Assembly: GCF_040958095.1 (NCBI RefSeq)
Contig: NC_091165.1
Span: 25,111,166 to 25,175,165 of the forward strand
Reading direction: 5' to 3'
Source of the DNA: Procambarus clarkii
Lineage: Eukaryota; Arthropoda; Malacostraca; Decapoda; Cambaridae
DNA length: 64,000 bases
Positions 37,285 through 47,935 of this stretch are shown one piece after another (position 1 is the first letter of the stretch; each line of letters opens with the position of its first letter). Position numbers and translations under genes: made by a program. The notes below the pieces were generated by a model. It was not told the DNA's origin and did not search any database. It saw only the letters and a list, made by a program, of their open reading frames with translations.

Positions 37285-37640
37285 AAATTAGTTGATACCT
37301 GGTTGATGTGGCTTTGGGAGTTCTTCTACTCCCCAATCCCGGCCCGAGGCCAGACTTGACTTGTGAGAGTTTGGTCCACCAGGATGTTGCTTGGAGCGGC
37401 CCGCAGGCCCACATACCCACCACAGCCCGGTTGATCCGGCACTCCTTGAAGGAAACAATCTAGTTTCCTCTTGAAGATGTCCACGGTTGTTTCTGTAATA
37501 TTTCTGATGCTCGCTGGTAGGACGTTGAACAACCGCGGGTCTCTGATGTTCATACAGTGTTCTCCGATTGTGCCCATGGCACCTCTGCTCTTCCCTGGTT
37601 CTATTCTGCATTTTCTTAGTAAACACATTATAGTTAAAAC
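37285..37640 (-). mobile_element. LINE family 2, RT C-terminal fragment
   Basis: Minus-strand frame reads EHCMNIRDPRLFNVLPASIR, VDIFKRKLDCFLQGVPDQPG and SNILVDQTLTSQVWPRAG, ending with a Gln-Pro-Gly-Ile-Asn-coding TTGATACCTGGTTGATG tail. CR1/L2-like C-terminus. 36986-37284 and 37641-38184 hold nothing recognised. Confidence 0.8.
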
Positions 37641-38184
37641 GGAGAAAGGCGCTTCCTTTTCATATTTATGAAATGACTTATATGACATTAGTACATTAGA
37701 CATGTGGTAATACTGTAATAATAAATTATATAAAAAAGCACATACATATAGTATGGCGAGAAAAATTGATGTTCGTGCAGTCTCTCTAGAGCAGATGGAT
37801 TGCCAATCATATAAAAAAAAAAGAATCAGACTGCTGTTTAACTTCACGGTGTGACAACTGTAGGATACAGCACAAAAGAGAATACACATTTAAAAATACT
37901 TTACTTATTAATAATGACTTTAAACAAATTACAAAACAAAAAAAAATAATATCCAAGCTTGGCTTGATACAAAGAGTGCAAAGCAAACAAGACAGACAAA
38001 CAATTAAATTTACGTTACGTTAATGTGCAATTAAAAACTATGGTGCTAGAATACTATGAACTAGACTGCATAAACCTGTTACCTCATCGAGATATGTCCA
38101 CAGGGTCTATTCAGTAGAGCACTCAGAAGTAATTTGAATCGTGGTGGGCTAGGTAGCCCTATATATATAGAACGACGGCCGTCC

Positions 38185-38255
38185 AGGTTTTTACGGGCTA
38201 TTCATGCCCGTGCCACCTCTTGGGTGGCTTAATCTTTATCAATCAATCATCGTCC
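38185..38255 (+). mobile_element. dispersed repeat C, partial
   Basis: TTTTACGGGCTATTCATGCC, CGTGCCACCTCTTGGGTGGC and AATCAATCAT, as in the 16546 copy. It lies about 260 bp beyond the stop of the membrane-protein gene. Confidence 0.7.
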
Positions 38256-38513
38256 GCGCTGGCATCGTCTATAACTATGAGCCGGGCCGTTAACTGCTTG
38301 TTTCGGCTGGTGGCGTGAGCTCCTAGCGACCAGGTGAGGTGGGGGTGATGGGCCGTGGTGCAGGGGGGAGGTAGTTCACTGTCTAGACGTTTCTGATTGG
38401 TTGTTGTTGTTTTTGGGGCTGCAGGTCTTGAATAGGTAGACTTGGTATGAGAATAGGTGATAATGGAGTAGGCCGAATCTCTTCCTAGAGAGATTACCGT
38501 GACAATAGAAATT

Positions 38514-38965
38514 CTACAAAGCACCATAAATACTATTAAAACTATCGTGGAAAGTGTTTGTGGGTGGACTGTTGCACTCCAAGGAAGGATGACGTTCCTC
38601 ATGGCCTGCCCAAGGTCTTTGAGGTAGGTCCCATGCCGGTAACCGGGAAGACCTTTGCAAAGGTCTGTCGAGTCTTAATTGTTTATTTATATGTGCTTGG
38701 TGAAGAGTTGTAGTGGACGAGACGTGATTGGTGTTTGTTTGGGGGCATTGCATAGCCTTCTTCCGGAGTTGAGTGGCATGTGGGCTGTGTGGAGGTGGAG
38801 GCCCCTGGCAGCACCGGAGATAGGTGCTCCGTCTCCACAACTTGATGGCTTGCCACAGTGCCATCAAAAACACCGTCGCCAACGCCAAAGATAATATAAT
38901 GTAGCAAATTAAACACGGATAACAATTTTCTGTTGGAACTTCGTCGGTACCGGGTAACGGCGTGT
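38514..38965 (-). CDS. novel type I membrane protein, exon 3 (transmembrane and tail)
   Basis: Residues 179-328 of the predicted protein. Acceptor TTATGTTCATTTCAG|AC at 38966/38965; the first two bases complete codon 179 (Asp) with the last base of exon 2. A short juxtamembrane stretch (TPLPGTDEVPTENC) leads to the transmembrane segment CLICYIILSLALATVFLMAL (196-215), then a basic stop-transfer WRRS and a Pro/His/Ser-rich tail ending SIYGAL, stop at 38514. An overlapping frame (to 38243) stays open past this stop, with a second hydrophobic stretch and an acidic end (DDASADDD). It could be an alternative C-terminus or chance, so the tail is the least certain part of the model. Confidence 0.6.
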
Positions 38966-39334
38966 CTGAAATGAACATAAATTTCAGTTTAAAATATCCT
39001 TCTTGAAAATAGAAACTAGACATTATGCAAAATTAAGGGAGAATTTTGCCATCATGCCGTGACCACCTAGTGAATAGGCTGGCACTACACATGAGTAGAC
39101 TCGCGAAGGTAAATTCACCTGTTGGCCACTGTCTCTAGCACCCGTGAAATGACAGAATCATTTGGCTTGTGGATAGATTCTTTCTTTCCCGGTGACTATT
39201 TCCCAATTATATTATTAACTGTACCAGAGATTAGGCTTTTACGACTTCGGCGGATGAGCTGTTTGATTAGTTTATTACCATTTGGGTTAAAAAGTATCTC
39301 TTAATTATTTGTGTTGCATTACGGCTTGGTGAGC

Positions 39335-39356
39335 TTGAAGCTCACCAAGTTTGATG
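39335..39356. repeat. short palindrome in intron 2
   Basis: CTTGGTGAGCTTGAAGCTCACCAAG at 39334-39358 is nearly perfectly self-complementary (11-bp arms). Confidence 0.7.
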
Positions 39357-39624
39357 GAAAACTTGCGATTAAATACAAATACAAAAATACACAAGAGTGT
39401 GTCCGGGGTAACACGTTAAAAATTAGATTGGGAGACAGCTCAATGTCTTGAAACTCTTTGTAAGTTCGAGTGGACTAAAAGTTGTTACTTTTTTTTTAGC
39501 ACATCGTGGACCAGTGGATAATGTGCATGTTTTGGTCGACCCGGGCACCGTCGGGTACCACATCTAGTATATAATAAACAACTGAGGCACCAGGACAGAG
39601 CCCCGGGGCGCGCAACTCACAACA

Positions 39625-39932
39625 CGCACTCGGATGGATTATTTAACACGGGTGGTAAAATTACATGGTACACGCACAAGGGGACACAGGTGGAAACTCA
39701 GTACCCAAATGAGCCACAGAGACGTTAGAAAGAACTTTTTAAGTGTCAGAGTAGTTAGTATATGGAATGCACTAGGAAGTGATGTGGTGGAGGCTGACTC
39801 CATACACAGTTTCAAATGTAGATATGATAGAGCTCGAGAAGCTTAGAAATCTGTGCACTAGTAGATTGACGATTGAGAGCCGGGACCAAAGAGCCGAATC
39901 TGAACCCCCGCAAGCACAACTAGATGAGTACT
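39625..39932 (+). mobile_element. LINE family 1 fragment in intron 2 of the membrane-protein gene
   Basis: TRGHRWKLSTQMSHRDVRKN, then SVRVVSIWNALGSDVVEADS and FKCRYDRA, followed by the family 3' UTR (GGGACCAAAGAGCCGAA, GCAAGCACAACTAGATGAG). Opposite orientation to the host gene. The terminal stop is displaced relative to other copies. Confidence 0.85.
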
Positions 39933-40279
39933 CGGACTCTGTCATCATAAACTCCATTTATGCTACCTCGCCTTTCTTTGAAATAACCAAGCTCTAATCC
40001 TGGGGCTCGAACTATACCTTTGTGAGGGTGATACTATACATTCATGGGGCTGAGACTATGCTTTCATGTGACAGGAACTATTCCCATCTGGGGCTGGTAT
40101 TATTGGGGCTGGTATTTACCGGGACTGGTACTAAAGCTACCAACAACACCTGGATTGTGAGCTAATAATAAAAGCGAGCGGAATAATATCAAGCAACTCC
40201 CCCTTACATTTCAGGAAGTTAAAGCTGACTGACCAACAGTTAATAAAATGTAACAAGGAATTAACCCTATTTAACTTAC

Positions 40280-40711
40280 CACTGTTGTTGCAAGGATAAA
40301 TCTTCATTCCAATGTTATCTGAACAGAATTCAAATTTGACGCTGCTTGTTTGATGGACAAGATGGTTAGTCCGACATAGAAATTCTTCCCACTCAATAAG
40401 TTTTGACCAGACGCCAACTGTCAGCCGAGTTTCTTTCAAGGTAACTCTCATCATTATAGTGTCATCTGAGATAACCGCGCCTGTCCAAGGATGTCTGTGA
40501 CTGCAGTTGTTGATATGAAGGATCCTGATGACTCTTGTACTACCCTCCAAGATTATCGTATCCTTCTCATTCTGCCTATTCGTGACATGTATGGACAGAT
40601 TCCAGTTTTCTGTTGGTAGCTGAAGCTTGAAAGTAATTAAGAACGTCTTCTTTGTTATGTTGAACGGCATTTTCACCTCCGTTGCAGCTTCAACAGACTT
40701 CATCCGGCATT
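40280..40711 (-). CDS. novel type I membrane protein, exon 2 (ectodomain)
   Basis: 432 nt, phase 1 at both ends: acceptor CATCATCTCCAG|AA at 40712/40711, donor CAACAGTG|GTAAGT at 40280/40279. It codes for residues 35-178, a beta-rich-looking ectodomain with Cys at 36, 104, 147, 164 and 175, and N-glycosylation sequons at Asn52, Asn72, Asn103 and Asn176. Hydrophobic/polar alternation (FLITFKLQL, NLSIHV, RVIRILHI, MMRVTL, RLTVGVW) suggests a beta-sandwich, possibly lectin- or laminin-G-like, but I do not recognise the family. A symmetric 1-1 exon is typical of a shuffled extracellular module. No homologue can be named from sequence alone. Confidence 0.75.
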
Positions 40712-41082
40712 CTGGAGATGATGTTTAAATTTTAATAATAAATTTAAGGCAATTTAGTTTCAGAAAATTTCACTTATGAAGTAAACATACTTTTAAATAA
40801 CTAATTCTTAACTATGTTAAATTTTATTTGATCACGTCCTTATACACAGTAATACATCACAACACCGCACTTTATGTAATTAATAATACTGACAACCAAC
40901 AGTCATACAACGATCCATGATCAAATAAATATACACATACAAACATACACATACAATATGAACATGTCAAATTCATTTTATAATTTGAAGTAATTTTAAA
41001 GCTATATATGATTAACAACATAAACAAAATCCTTATTAAAGAATTACTGAAAATAAATTATAAATACAGTTTACAATGGGAA

Positions 41083-41262
41083 ACTTTTGTGTTCGTTTCA
41101 ATGGGAAACGTGGAAGCTTCTTTCACATTCGTTTCAATGGGAAACGTGGAAGCTTCTTTCACATTCGTTTCAATGGGAAACTTGGAAGCTTCTTTCACAT
41201 TCGTTTCAATGGGAAACGTGGAAGCTTCTTTCACATTCGTTTCAATGGGAAACGAATGTGGA
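41083..41262 (+). repeat. 36-bp minisatellite, 5 copies (intron 1)
   Basis: Unit TTCGTTTCAATGGGAAACGT plus GGAAGCTTCTTTCACA. Each unit contains an inverted GTTTC/GAAAC pair. Lies in intron 1 of the membrane-protein gene. Confidence 0.95.
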
Positions 41263-41607
41263 AGAAGCCAGCAATACGAGACAAGACGAAGGGACCGTAT
41301 TAAGCCAACAACGATCTCACGGGTAATGTGAGATGGTTGAATTCTTTTCCAACCAGTTGGTCTGGTCGACAGAACCTCCACCTCACCTCTTGCAAGGTCG
41401 GGGTTCGCTACCTGGTAGCGCTTCCAAGTGCTACATAGTCATACACTGTCAACGTTACCTTCTGGTAATTATTTTATCTGTTTGCTTTCACAAGAGAGGT
41501 TAACAGTTTGGTTAATGAAGCCAAATACTATTACAATATTGTGGATCCAGAAGACGTTATTGGAACCAAATCAAATACAAATCTGTATTAATAAATGGTT
41601 GGACATC

Positions 41608-41760
41608 TAGTGTCACAGCTCCCTACTATCCTAGTGTCACAGCCCCCTACTATCCTACTGTCACAGCCCCCTACTATCCTACTGTCTCAGCCCCCTACTA
41701 TCCTAGTGTCACAACCCTCTACTCTATTATCACAACCTCTACTATCCTCAGGTCACAACA
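41608..41760 (+). repeat. about 24-bp minisatellite (intron 1)
   Basis: Unit CCTACTATCCTAGTGTCACA plus GCCC, about 6 imperfect copies. Confidence 0.9.
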
Positions 41761-41817
41761 AGTTTCTTTTCATATGATAAGAATGTTACAGGTGTTTGGG
41801 ATTGGTGTATTAAGTGC

Positions 41818-41890
41818 AGCAGTATAGTGCAGTGTAGTGTAGTGTAGTGTAGTGTAGTGTAGTGTAGTGTAGTGTAGTGTAGTGTGGTGT
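41818..41890 (+). repeat. (AGTGT)n pentanucleotide repeat (intron 1)
   Basis: TGTAG/AGTGT pentamers, about 13 copies, ending about 30 bp from the exon 1 donor at 41919. Confidence 0.95.
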
Positions 41891-41919
41891 AGTGCTGCAC
41901 AGGAGGTCGGTATACATAC

Positions 41920-42022
41920 CTATAGTGTCAGGTGTCGGTGTGGTGGAGACACAGCAGTGTAGTGACAACCACAGCAGCGTCAGCAGCAGCAGCAGCTCAG
42001 CAAGAGGTCCGTGTCCTACCAT
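41920..42022 (-). CDS. novel type I membrane protein, exon 1 (signal peptide)
   Basis: 103 nt coding 34 residues plus one base: a leucine-rich signal peptide, MVGHGPLAELLLLLTLLWLS followed by LHCCVSTTPTPDTI. Start chosen at 42022 because the hydrophobic core follows directly and the context AGGATGG fits a Kozak start. A further in-frame ATG about 75 bases upstream would add a polar leader before the signal and is less likely. Donor ACTATAG|GTATGT at 41920/41919. The lone G joins AA from exon 2 to give Glu35. With exons 2 and 3 the CDS totals 987 nt, 328 residues plus stop, with no internal stop across either junction. Confidence 0.65.
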
Positions 42023-42357
42023 CCTCACAGCTGACCTTCCAAACACTAATATGGGGCAGCTGCCACTACTATGCCAGCCGGATGTTATCCTCATATAGCA
42101 GCTCAGGCATCTTGACAGGATGTTGACATCTGCTATCTCAAGGTGGAAGAACACTAAGGGGAAAATAATAATTACCGTGTTTCTCTGTAACTAAAATGTT
42201 ACGTGCTGTGGATTTCTCCATCACCTGGGTCAATATTAATATATTTCAAATGCTAACATTAATAAGTAAATATTTGACTTAAAACTCTGGCAAACAGTTA
42301 ATGTAATTACAAGTAAATTATACCTAGCTAGGCTAAGAAATGATTAGGTAATGTATT

Positions 42358-42392
42358 TTACACACCGTTGATAAACGGTGTGCAAACCGTTT
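42358..42392. repeat. hairpin ACACCGTTGATAAACGGTGT and short repeats
   Basis: 8-bp arms around a 4-nt loop within 42361-42380, next to TTTTTCATTCATAAACAGGG, which recurs at 42782 (ATTTTTCATTCATGAACAGG). Related foldback material. Confidence 0.55.
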
Positions 42393-42700
42393 TTCATTCA
42401 TAAACAGGGGGGTTTCGCGGGTGCATGGAATCACTTTTGGGTCTTTATTTGGAGGACGGGCTGTTACACACGACTCACAACTGATTTCGTTCGAACACTT
42501 CCGGAACAAATGCTTCACTGACGAATTTTGTTCGCAGCACAACGCTGTAAATGCTTCTCCCACGTACTACAAATACAAATAATCGCCACCAGGAAAGAAC
42601 ACCTAACCTAAACCTATATATGCACAATATGCTAATATATTATAATATTAATTTATATTTGAGAAAATTCCCATTTTGAATGAACAGCATGTAAAAAATT

Positions 42701-42890
42701 ATGAATGGGTCTGTGGGGTCGACCGCTGGATGGAATGGACTTGAGTCGAGGACGGGTTGGCTGTGAGTCGTGTGTAAACCATTTTTCATTCATGAACAGG
42801 GAGTTTGGTGACGGGAACGGGAACGGGACGGGAACCCGTCCTCGACTCAAGTCCATTCCATCCAGCGGTCGACCCCACAGACGCATTCAT
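42701..42890. mobile_element. 190-bp foldback element
   Basis: Arm 42701-42758 (from ATGAATGGGTCTGTGGGGTC) is inverted almost perfectly at 42833-42890. The 74-bp centre holds GACGGGAACGGGAACGGGAC. No coding capacity; resembles a foldback MITE or a recent inverted duplication. Confidence 0.8.
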
Positions 42891-43344
42891 AAATTTATAC
42901 ATGCTGGCTAAGGCTAAATTTGTACATGCTGGTCAGCGGGTGATTAGGGTCGCACAACCAGCTTGGTGACCGACCGGCAAGTTATACTTTAGGCCTAACC
43001 AGTAGTGAAGACTAAACTCTCAGAGTATATACACAGGGAAGTTAGAGCCTACCTCCCGGCATGTTTACACCAGGGTGTTGAGTCTTATCTCCCTGGATAC
43101 TTCCTCCTCTCACTGATAACTTTATCATCCCTCACGTATCTGTCACAAGTCTCACAACTCTGTGTGTTATTTAACAACATTATCACATATTAATTATTCA
43201 TGTCCTTGCCGGTGCCAGAGAGGTGTTAGTAAATATATAACATATAACAAACATAAAACAAACGTATATACACACACACAAAACAAACGTCATAATTTAT
43301 GTTTGTTATATATTTGAGTGACCAACCAATCTGTTAATTTCTGA

Positions 43345-43530
43345 TTGAGCAGAGACATGATATTTTGGCTGATATCAGTGTCGTTGTTATTGATAGTTTT
43401 CTATTTTATTTATATATACAAGAGTTCTCACACTCTTGTACAGCCACTAGAACAACCCGTCCTCTTAAAAATAACGTCACTTTTCGCTCGTATGCGCACT
43501 ATGGCCAAATTTGGACGTAATTTTAAATGA
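43345..43530 (+). CDS. small hydrophobic-start ORF, uncertain
   Basis: 61 codons: MIFWLISVSLLLIVFYFIYI shortly after the start, a signal-anchor-like segment, then a basic tail (SLFARMRTMAKFGRNFK). Could be the first exon of a membrane enzyme (cytochrome P450 N-termini look like this) or chance in AT-rich DNA. No strong donor follows. Unassigned. Confidence 0.15.
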   Translation: MSRDMIFWLISVSLLLIVFYFIYIYKSSHTLVQPLEQPVLLKITSLFARMRTMAKFGRNFK

Positions 43531-43639
43531 AATCGACTCACAAAAGTGACGCACTGTTCCGTTTTCTGTTTGAGTCGTCCGGCTTACTCGTCAAGCTTAG
43601 AAGAGGAAACTTTTCATTAACGTTTTTCATACCGGTTTA

Positions 43640-43850
43640 AATAGCGTTTCGGGCAGGTCCTTAATCCTAATTTTACCCGGAATACGACCCCGCCAAATTG
43701 TTTAACAACCAGGTACCCATTTACTGCTGGGATAACAGAGGCTACAGTTGAGGACCGGCGCCCAGTCAATCCTCCCCGGCTAGGATATGAACGCAGGACG
43801 TTCGCGAAGCTCCGGACGAGTGCTTTACCACTGCGCCACGGGGGATGGTG
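43640..43850 (-). mobile_element. SINE with tRNA head and LINE-3-like tail
   Basis: Minus-strand head TCCCCCGTGGCGCAGTGGTA (box A), a box-B-like CGTTCATATCC, then the body CAGCAGTAAATGGGTACC and the tail GGACCTGCCCGAAACGCT. The tail matches the 3' UTR of the LINE at 55.8-57.5 kb and its fragments at 44914 and 52622. 42891-43639 has (CA)n words but no gene beyond the uncertain ORF. Confidence 0.75.
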
Positions 43851-44649
43851 GTGTTATTATAGTGTTGTTGTTATTGTTGCTGTTTTGTTAGTGTCTGTGT
43901 TAAACAGAAAGAAGCGAAATAAATATAATAATTAAAGCAATATGTATATTAGCTGGAAAGGATCATCCGGGCAAATGTGGAGACCTTTGACAAGCTACCG
44001 GCTTCCTGTCCTCATCGAGGCCACTAGTGTTGGTGGCCCTCAGGTATATTCAGTTAAATTATATAAAAGCAAAATTCCTATACACCTAATACAATTAAAG
44101 TTTAGCAGTTAAAGCTGATATGAATATAATATATAAATAAGGATGTAAAATAACTACTGTGGGATTTAGATAAGTAAAAACATCTTTTTGCAATATATAT
44201 ACTTTACACCTCCTTTCTTTCTGCTGTAATATATTTTACAATTTATATTTTGTATTTGTCCTTTTCGCTTATCGCGCTCCATCAAATGAAAGCATATGAT
44301 CTAAGTTAGTCCTTATACCAGATTCGTTTTCTTTAAAGAATCTTGTAATAGAAAATAAAAGTTCCCAAATGAAAGGATAGACTTTTGTGCATGTGTGATT
44401 ACCGAAACGAGATATATTTACCTGATTCTAATTTACCTAAAACCAATTAACTCCCGTGGCCTTGATGGAGACAGGAGCCGGTGACTTATAAAAGGTATCT
44501 CTATTATTTATGAGGATATTTTTTTCGAGTTGAATTTAGGATTGGAGTATTGTCTTAGCATTATATACGGCTTTGCTAAGGTCATGATTCCAAGGGTTCA
44601 TTCCTCTTGGGGTGATCTTATCATCTCAAGTTGTCTGTCTTTGACTGTG

Positions 44650-44850
44650 GGAAGTAGCGTCAGTTGCAGCTTGAAATTGCTGCTACTTCTGGGAGTTGCG
44701 TTGGACCTGTTAAAGAAGTTGTCTGGAATAATATCTTCGAATTTGTTCAGTATTTCAAAGGTCTCGATGAAATCAGCCTTGTCGTGTCCGATTTGTAGTG
44801 TTATTAGTGCTGAGGGTCTGAGAGTTGCCGCCAGTGGCTGCTGGTGCATT
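44650..44850 (-). mobile_element. possible LINE RT C-terminal relic
   Basis: Minus frame reads ALITLQIGHDKADFIETFEI then LNKFEDIIPDNFFN, similar in layout to the R-ADLIETFKIL-G region of non-LTR RT tails. Short and isolated. 43851-44649 contains nothing else recognised. Confidence 0.45.
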
Positions 44851-44913
44851 GTGCATTACATACTTGTCCTGTGAGCCGTAGTTTACTGTGCACTCAGTGC
44901 AGGGTACAGCATC

Positions 44914-45040
44914 CTGCCCGAAACGCTTTGCGTAATAGTGGCTTTAGGCATTGTATGTACTAGCTCTATCTAAAAATCCTTCAATATTTGTATCACACCT
45001 TGTATGTATGTACTTTTACCTGAATAAACATTTTGATTTT
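44914..45040 (+). mobile_element. LINE family 3, 3' end
   Basis: TGCCCGAAACGCTTTGCGTA, ATAGTGGCTTTAGGCATTGT, ACTAGCTCTATCTA and CTGAATAAACATTTTGATTT: the same 3' UTR as the minus-strand LINE at 55.8 kb. Confidence 0.85.
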
Positions 45041-45177
45041 GATTTGTAATACATCAATTTCTGATTATCTTTCTCAAACAACTGTGACCTTCATCCGTTA
45101 GTACTGCGCCCCCTCTAAGGTCTGGACTGTGTCTGGATGAGACCCAATCCAGACCTTACAGAGGCCCATATATATAT

Positions 45178-45432
45178 ATCTGGTTGATACCTGGTTGATG
45201 GGGTTCTGGGAGTTGTTCTACTCCCCAAGCCCGGCCCGAGGCCAGACTTGACTTGTGAGAGTTTGGTCCACCAGGCTGTTGCTTGGAGCGGCCCGCAGGC
45301 CCACATACCCACCACAGCCCGGTTGGTCCGGCACTCCTTGGAGGAATAAATCTAGTTTCCTCTTGAAAATGTCCACGGTTGTTCCGGCAATATTTCTTAT
45401 GCTTGATGGGAGGACGTTGAACAACCGCGGAT
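45178..45432 (-). mobile_element. LINE family 2, RT C-terminal fragment
   Basis: LFNVLPSSIRNIAGTTVDIF, KRKLDLFLQGVPDQPGCGGY, SNSLVDQTLTSQVWPRAG. Frame open; the most intact copy of this tail in the window. Confidence 0.85.
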
Positions 45433-45649
45433 ACAATATAATAACGTCAGTTATATTAGTAGTTATTAGGTTATCGCACAGATACAACAATAACATTTTA
45501 ACAACGTATGCACTCAGGGAGAGAGTGTACACGTGAGCCGTCAACCAACACCTGACACTGTAGTGAGTCTACGCAAGATCAATGTACATTACACTGATGC
45601 TACATTTAACCTGAAGTTACCGTACTCTGCACAGTTCTGGTCGCCGTGT

Positions 45650-45770
45650 TTACCCAAGCAACAGCCTAGTGGACCAAACTCTCACAAGTCAAGCCTGGCC
45701 TCGGGCCGGGCTTGGGGAGTAGAAGAACTCCCAGAACTCCATCAACCAGGTATCAACCAGGTAACCCAAC
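45650..45770 (+). mobile_element. LINE family 2 tail, opposite orientation
   Basis: GCAACAGCCTAGTGGACCAA through CATCAACCAGGTATCAACCA; the terminal part of the 45178 copy inverted about 220 bp away. 45771-46029 shows nothing recognised. Confidence 0.75.
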
Positions 45771-46029
45771 CAAGATGAACAGGCATTCACCGACGCCCTC
45801 TCACAAACCCTCACATCTGATGTAATCGCCGCTCCTCCCACGCCACTTATGACGCAGCGCAAGACAGTAACTGGAGCGTGATCTTCAGCTTCCTAAGCGG
45901 CAGTCTTCGCTCTGTTTTCCTGAGAGCTAATGCTCTTGCTTGTATTATCTCCCTCGAGAAGTACGAGGGGTCGAGTGTTTAATAACCCGTAATAGGCACG
46001 AGTTCTTGGTGGAGGCGAGTGCTGGCGGC

Positions 46030-46445
46030 TGCAGGATGAGGGAGAGGCGTGGTACCCCAGGATGGTACCAGGATGAGGGAGAGGCATGGTAACCCCAGGA
46101 TGGTATCAAGATGAGGGAGAGGAATGGTACCCCAGGATGGTACCAGGATGAGGGAGAGGCGTGGTACCCCAGGATGGTACCAGGATGAGAGAGAGGCATG
46201 GTAACCCCAGGATGGTATCAAGATGAGGGAGAGGAATGGTACCCCAGGATGGTACCAGGATGAGGGAGAGGCATGGTACCCCAGGATGGTACCAGGATGA
46301 GAGTAAGGCATGGTACCCCAGGATGGTACCAGGATGAGAGAGAGGCATGGTACCCCAGGATGGTACCAGGATGAGGGAGAGGCATGGTACCCCAGGATGG
46401 TACCAGGATGAGGGAGAGGCATGGTACCCTAACATGGTACCAAGA
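46030..46445 (+). repeat. 37-bp minisatellite, about 11 copies
   Basis: Unit GGTACCCCAGGATGGTACCA plus GGATGAGGGAGAGGCAT; some copies read GGTAACCCCAGG with ATCAAG. Long minus-strand frames are artefacts. Confidence 0.95.
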
Positions 46446-47750
46446 TGAGGAATATGTAAGGGGTACCATAGGGTATCGCAACCCTTCGTGTTAACGGAGT
46501 CATAAGTTTATATTTATTCACTATTAGTAAATCGATATTCCAGATGGTTTTCTCAGATTTGAAAACCTTTGACGTAAGACGCATCGCATACAGACACGAG
46601 CCCAGAGAGCGAGAGGTCACAGCATCACCCACAAGTATATTGAAACACAAGTTCCTTATATCGGTATAGAAGCATTACTTATGACAACATTACTGATGGA
46701 AAGAGGTAAGCGAGCTCTTGAACTCCGTGAGGAAGTCTTGTTAGGTCAGTTCAGAGTTACTGCCAACCCGACCACCATTGCCTGGGTGTTCTGTAATCTC
46801 TCGAACACTTGAGGGCCACCCAAGTGTCTCTCCAGCTGTCACTGGAGCGTTAAACCAAAATTGATGTTCCGCAGCGCTTCTTTAATCGAAGAAGTGCGAG
46901 TATCTACCAGCGAAGTTGGTAGATACTCGCCCAGTATCTACCAACTCAGGATGTGTTAGTGTGTGTGTCTTGCTTTCACCAAATCTTAAGTTTTCTCCCT
47001 CGTGTGTCTCCGTGTACCGTTGATCGTATTTCTCTGAGCAGTGGTTGTTTGTAATTCATCATCGCCTCTATTTTCCGCAGAGACGTGAGCACCAAGACCT
47101 TAGGCAACTCATCACTAAGCTTCCCGTTCTTCTCCGCCACTTCGTAAACACGCAAGTTTCGGTTTTAGTTATGCAGTCAATGTTATGGTTTCAACTCAGT
47201 TGCCTGCAAGCTTCAGCTAATGTGTTGACAGGCCAAAAATATTGTATAAAGTTGAACATACAAAATATTACTAATAAAGCGTGAATGGGGTTTTATTCCA
47301 GGTTGGGAGGCGTCAAGAGTCAAAGGTGAGGACTTTAATAAGGTCAGATATTAAGCTGGTTTGTGTGTGTCTGTGTTAATCAGAGTATTATAAACACGAT
47401 CGGTCTAAAATGTTTATTACATCAGATTAAAACTCAAAAGGTTTATTATTACAGCTAAAGGCATATGTACATGTTGTTTTAAGGTTACACGCTCGAAAGG
47501 TCAGCCTGACACAGATGTTAAAGGTCACCCCCGCCCGAGAGGCCTTTTAATCATTGTTGCCTGCTATCTGATGTATTTTTAAGCTTGTCTGTGTTATCGA
47601 GACTCGAGAGCCTACACGTTTCGTCTTCGCTCTCTGAAGAGATGCATCTTATCTCCCACCACACTGTTCTCACCAAGAACACGGCACATGTAATTATGTT
47701 ACAAAAAGGGAACCACAATAACCTGATATATCTATGAGGAAAATCTTCGG
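46446..47750. other. no gene seen; strong hairpin at 46896-46930
   Basis: GCGAGTATCTACCA at 46896-46909 pairs perfectly with TGGTAGATACTCGC at 46917-46930 around a 7-nt loop; a third AGTATCTACCAACT follows at 46933. A plus frame at 47045-47284 has no recognised domain. Confidence 0.5.
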
Positions 47751-47935
47751 AGCGGGATCGTAACAGCGTCCTAGTCCGTACCGCAGTCCTGGGCGTAGGA
47801 GACGCGCTCCTAGGGAGACCCAGTATGCTGGTTCGACCCTCGTTCTGCTCACATGCAATTAATAGGTCACCAGTCTTGTAGCTGCGGGCTGCTACCTGGT
47901 GTGTGACTGTTGGGTGGGTTACTTACCCTGGGTGA
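47751..47935 (+). mobile_element. possible SINE relic
   Basis: TGCTGGTTCGACCCTCG (box-B-like), CAATTAATAGGTCACCAG and GCGGGCTGCTACCTGG suggest a diverged tRNA-derived SINE. 47936-48240 has nothing clear. Confidence 0.4.

Noticed and set aside
45979-46481. Minus-strand ORFs rich in SWYHPGVP
   Set aside because: Translation of the 37-bp minisatellite in three frames.
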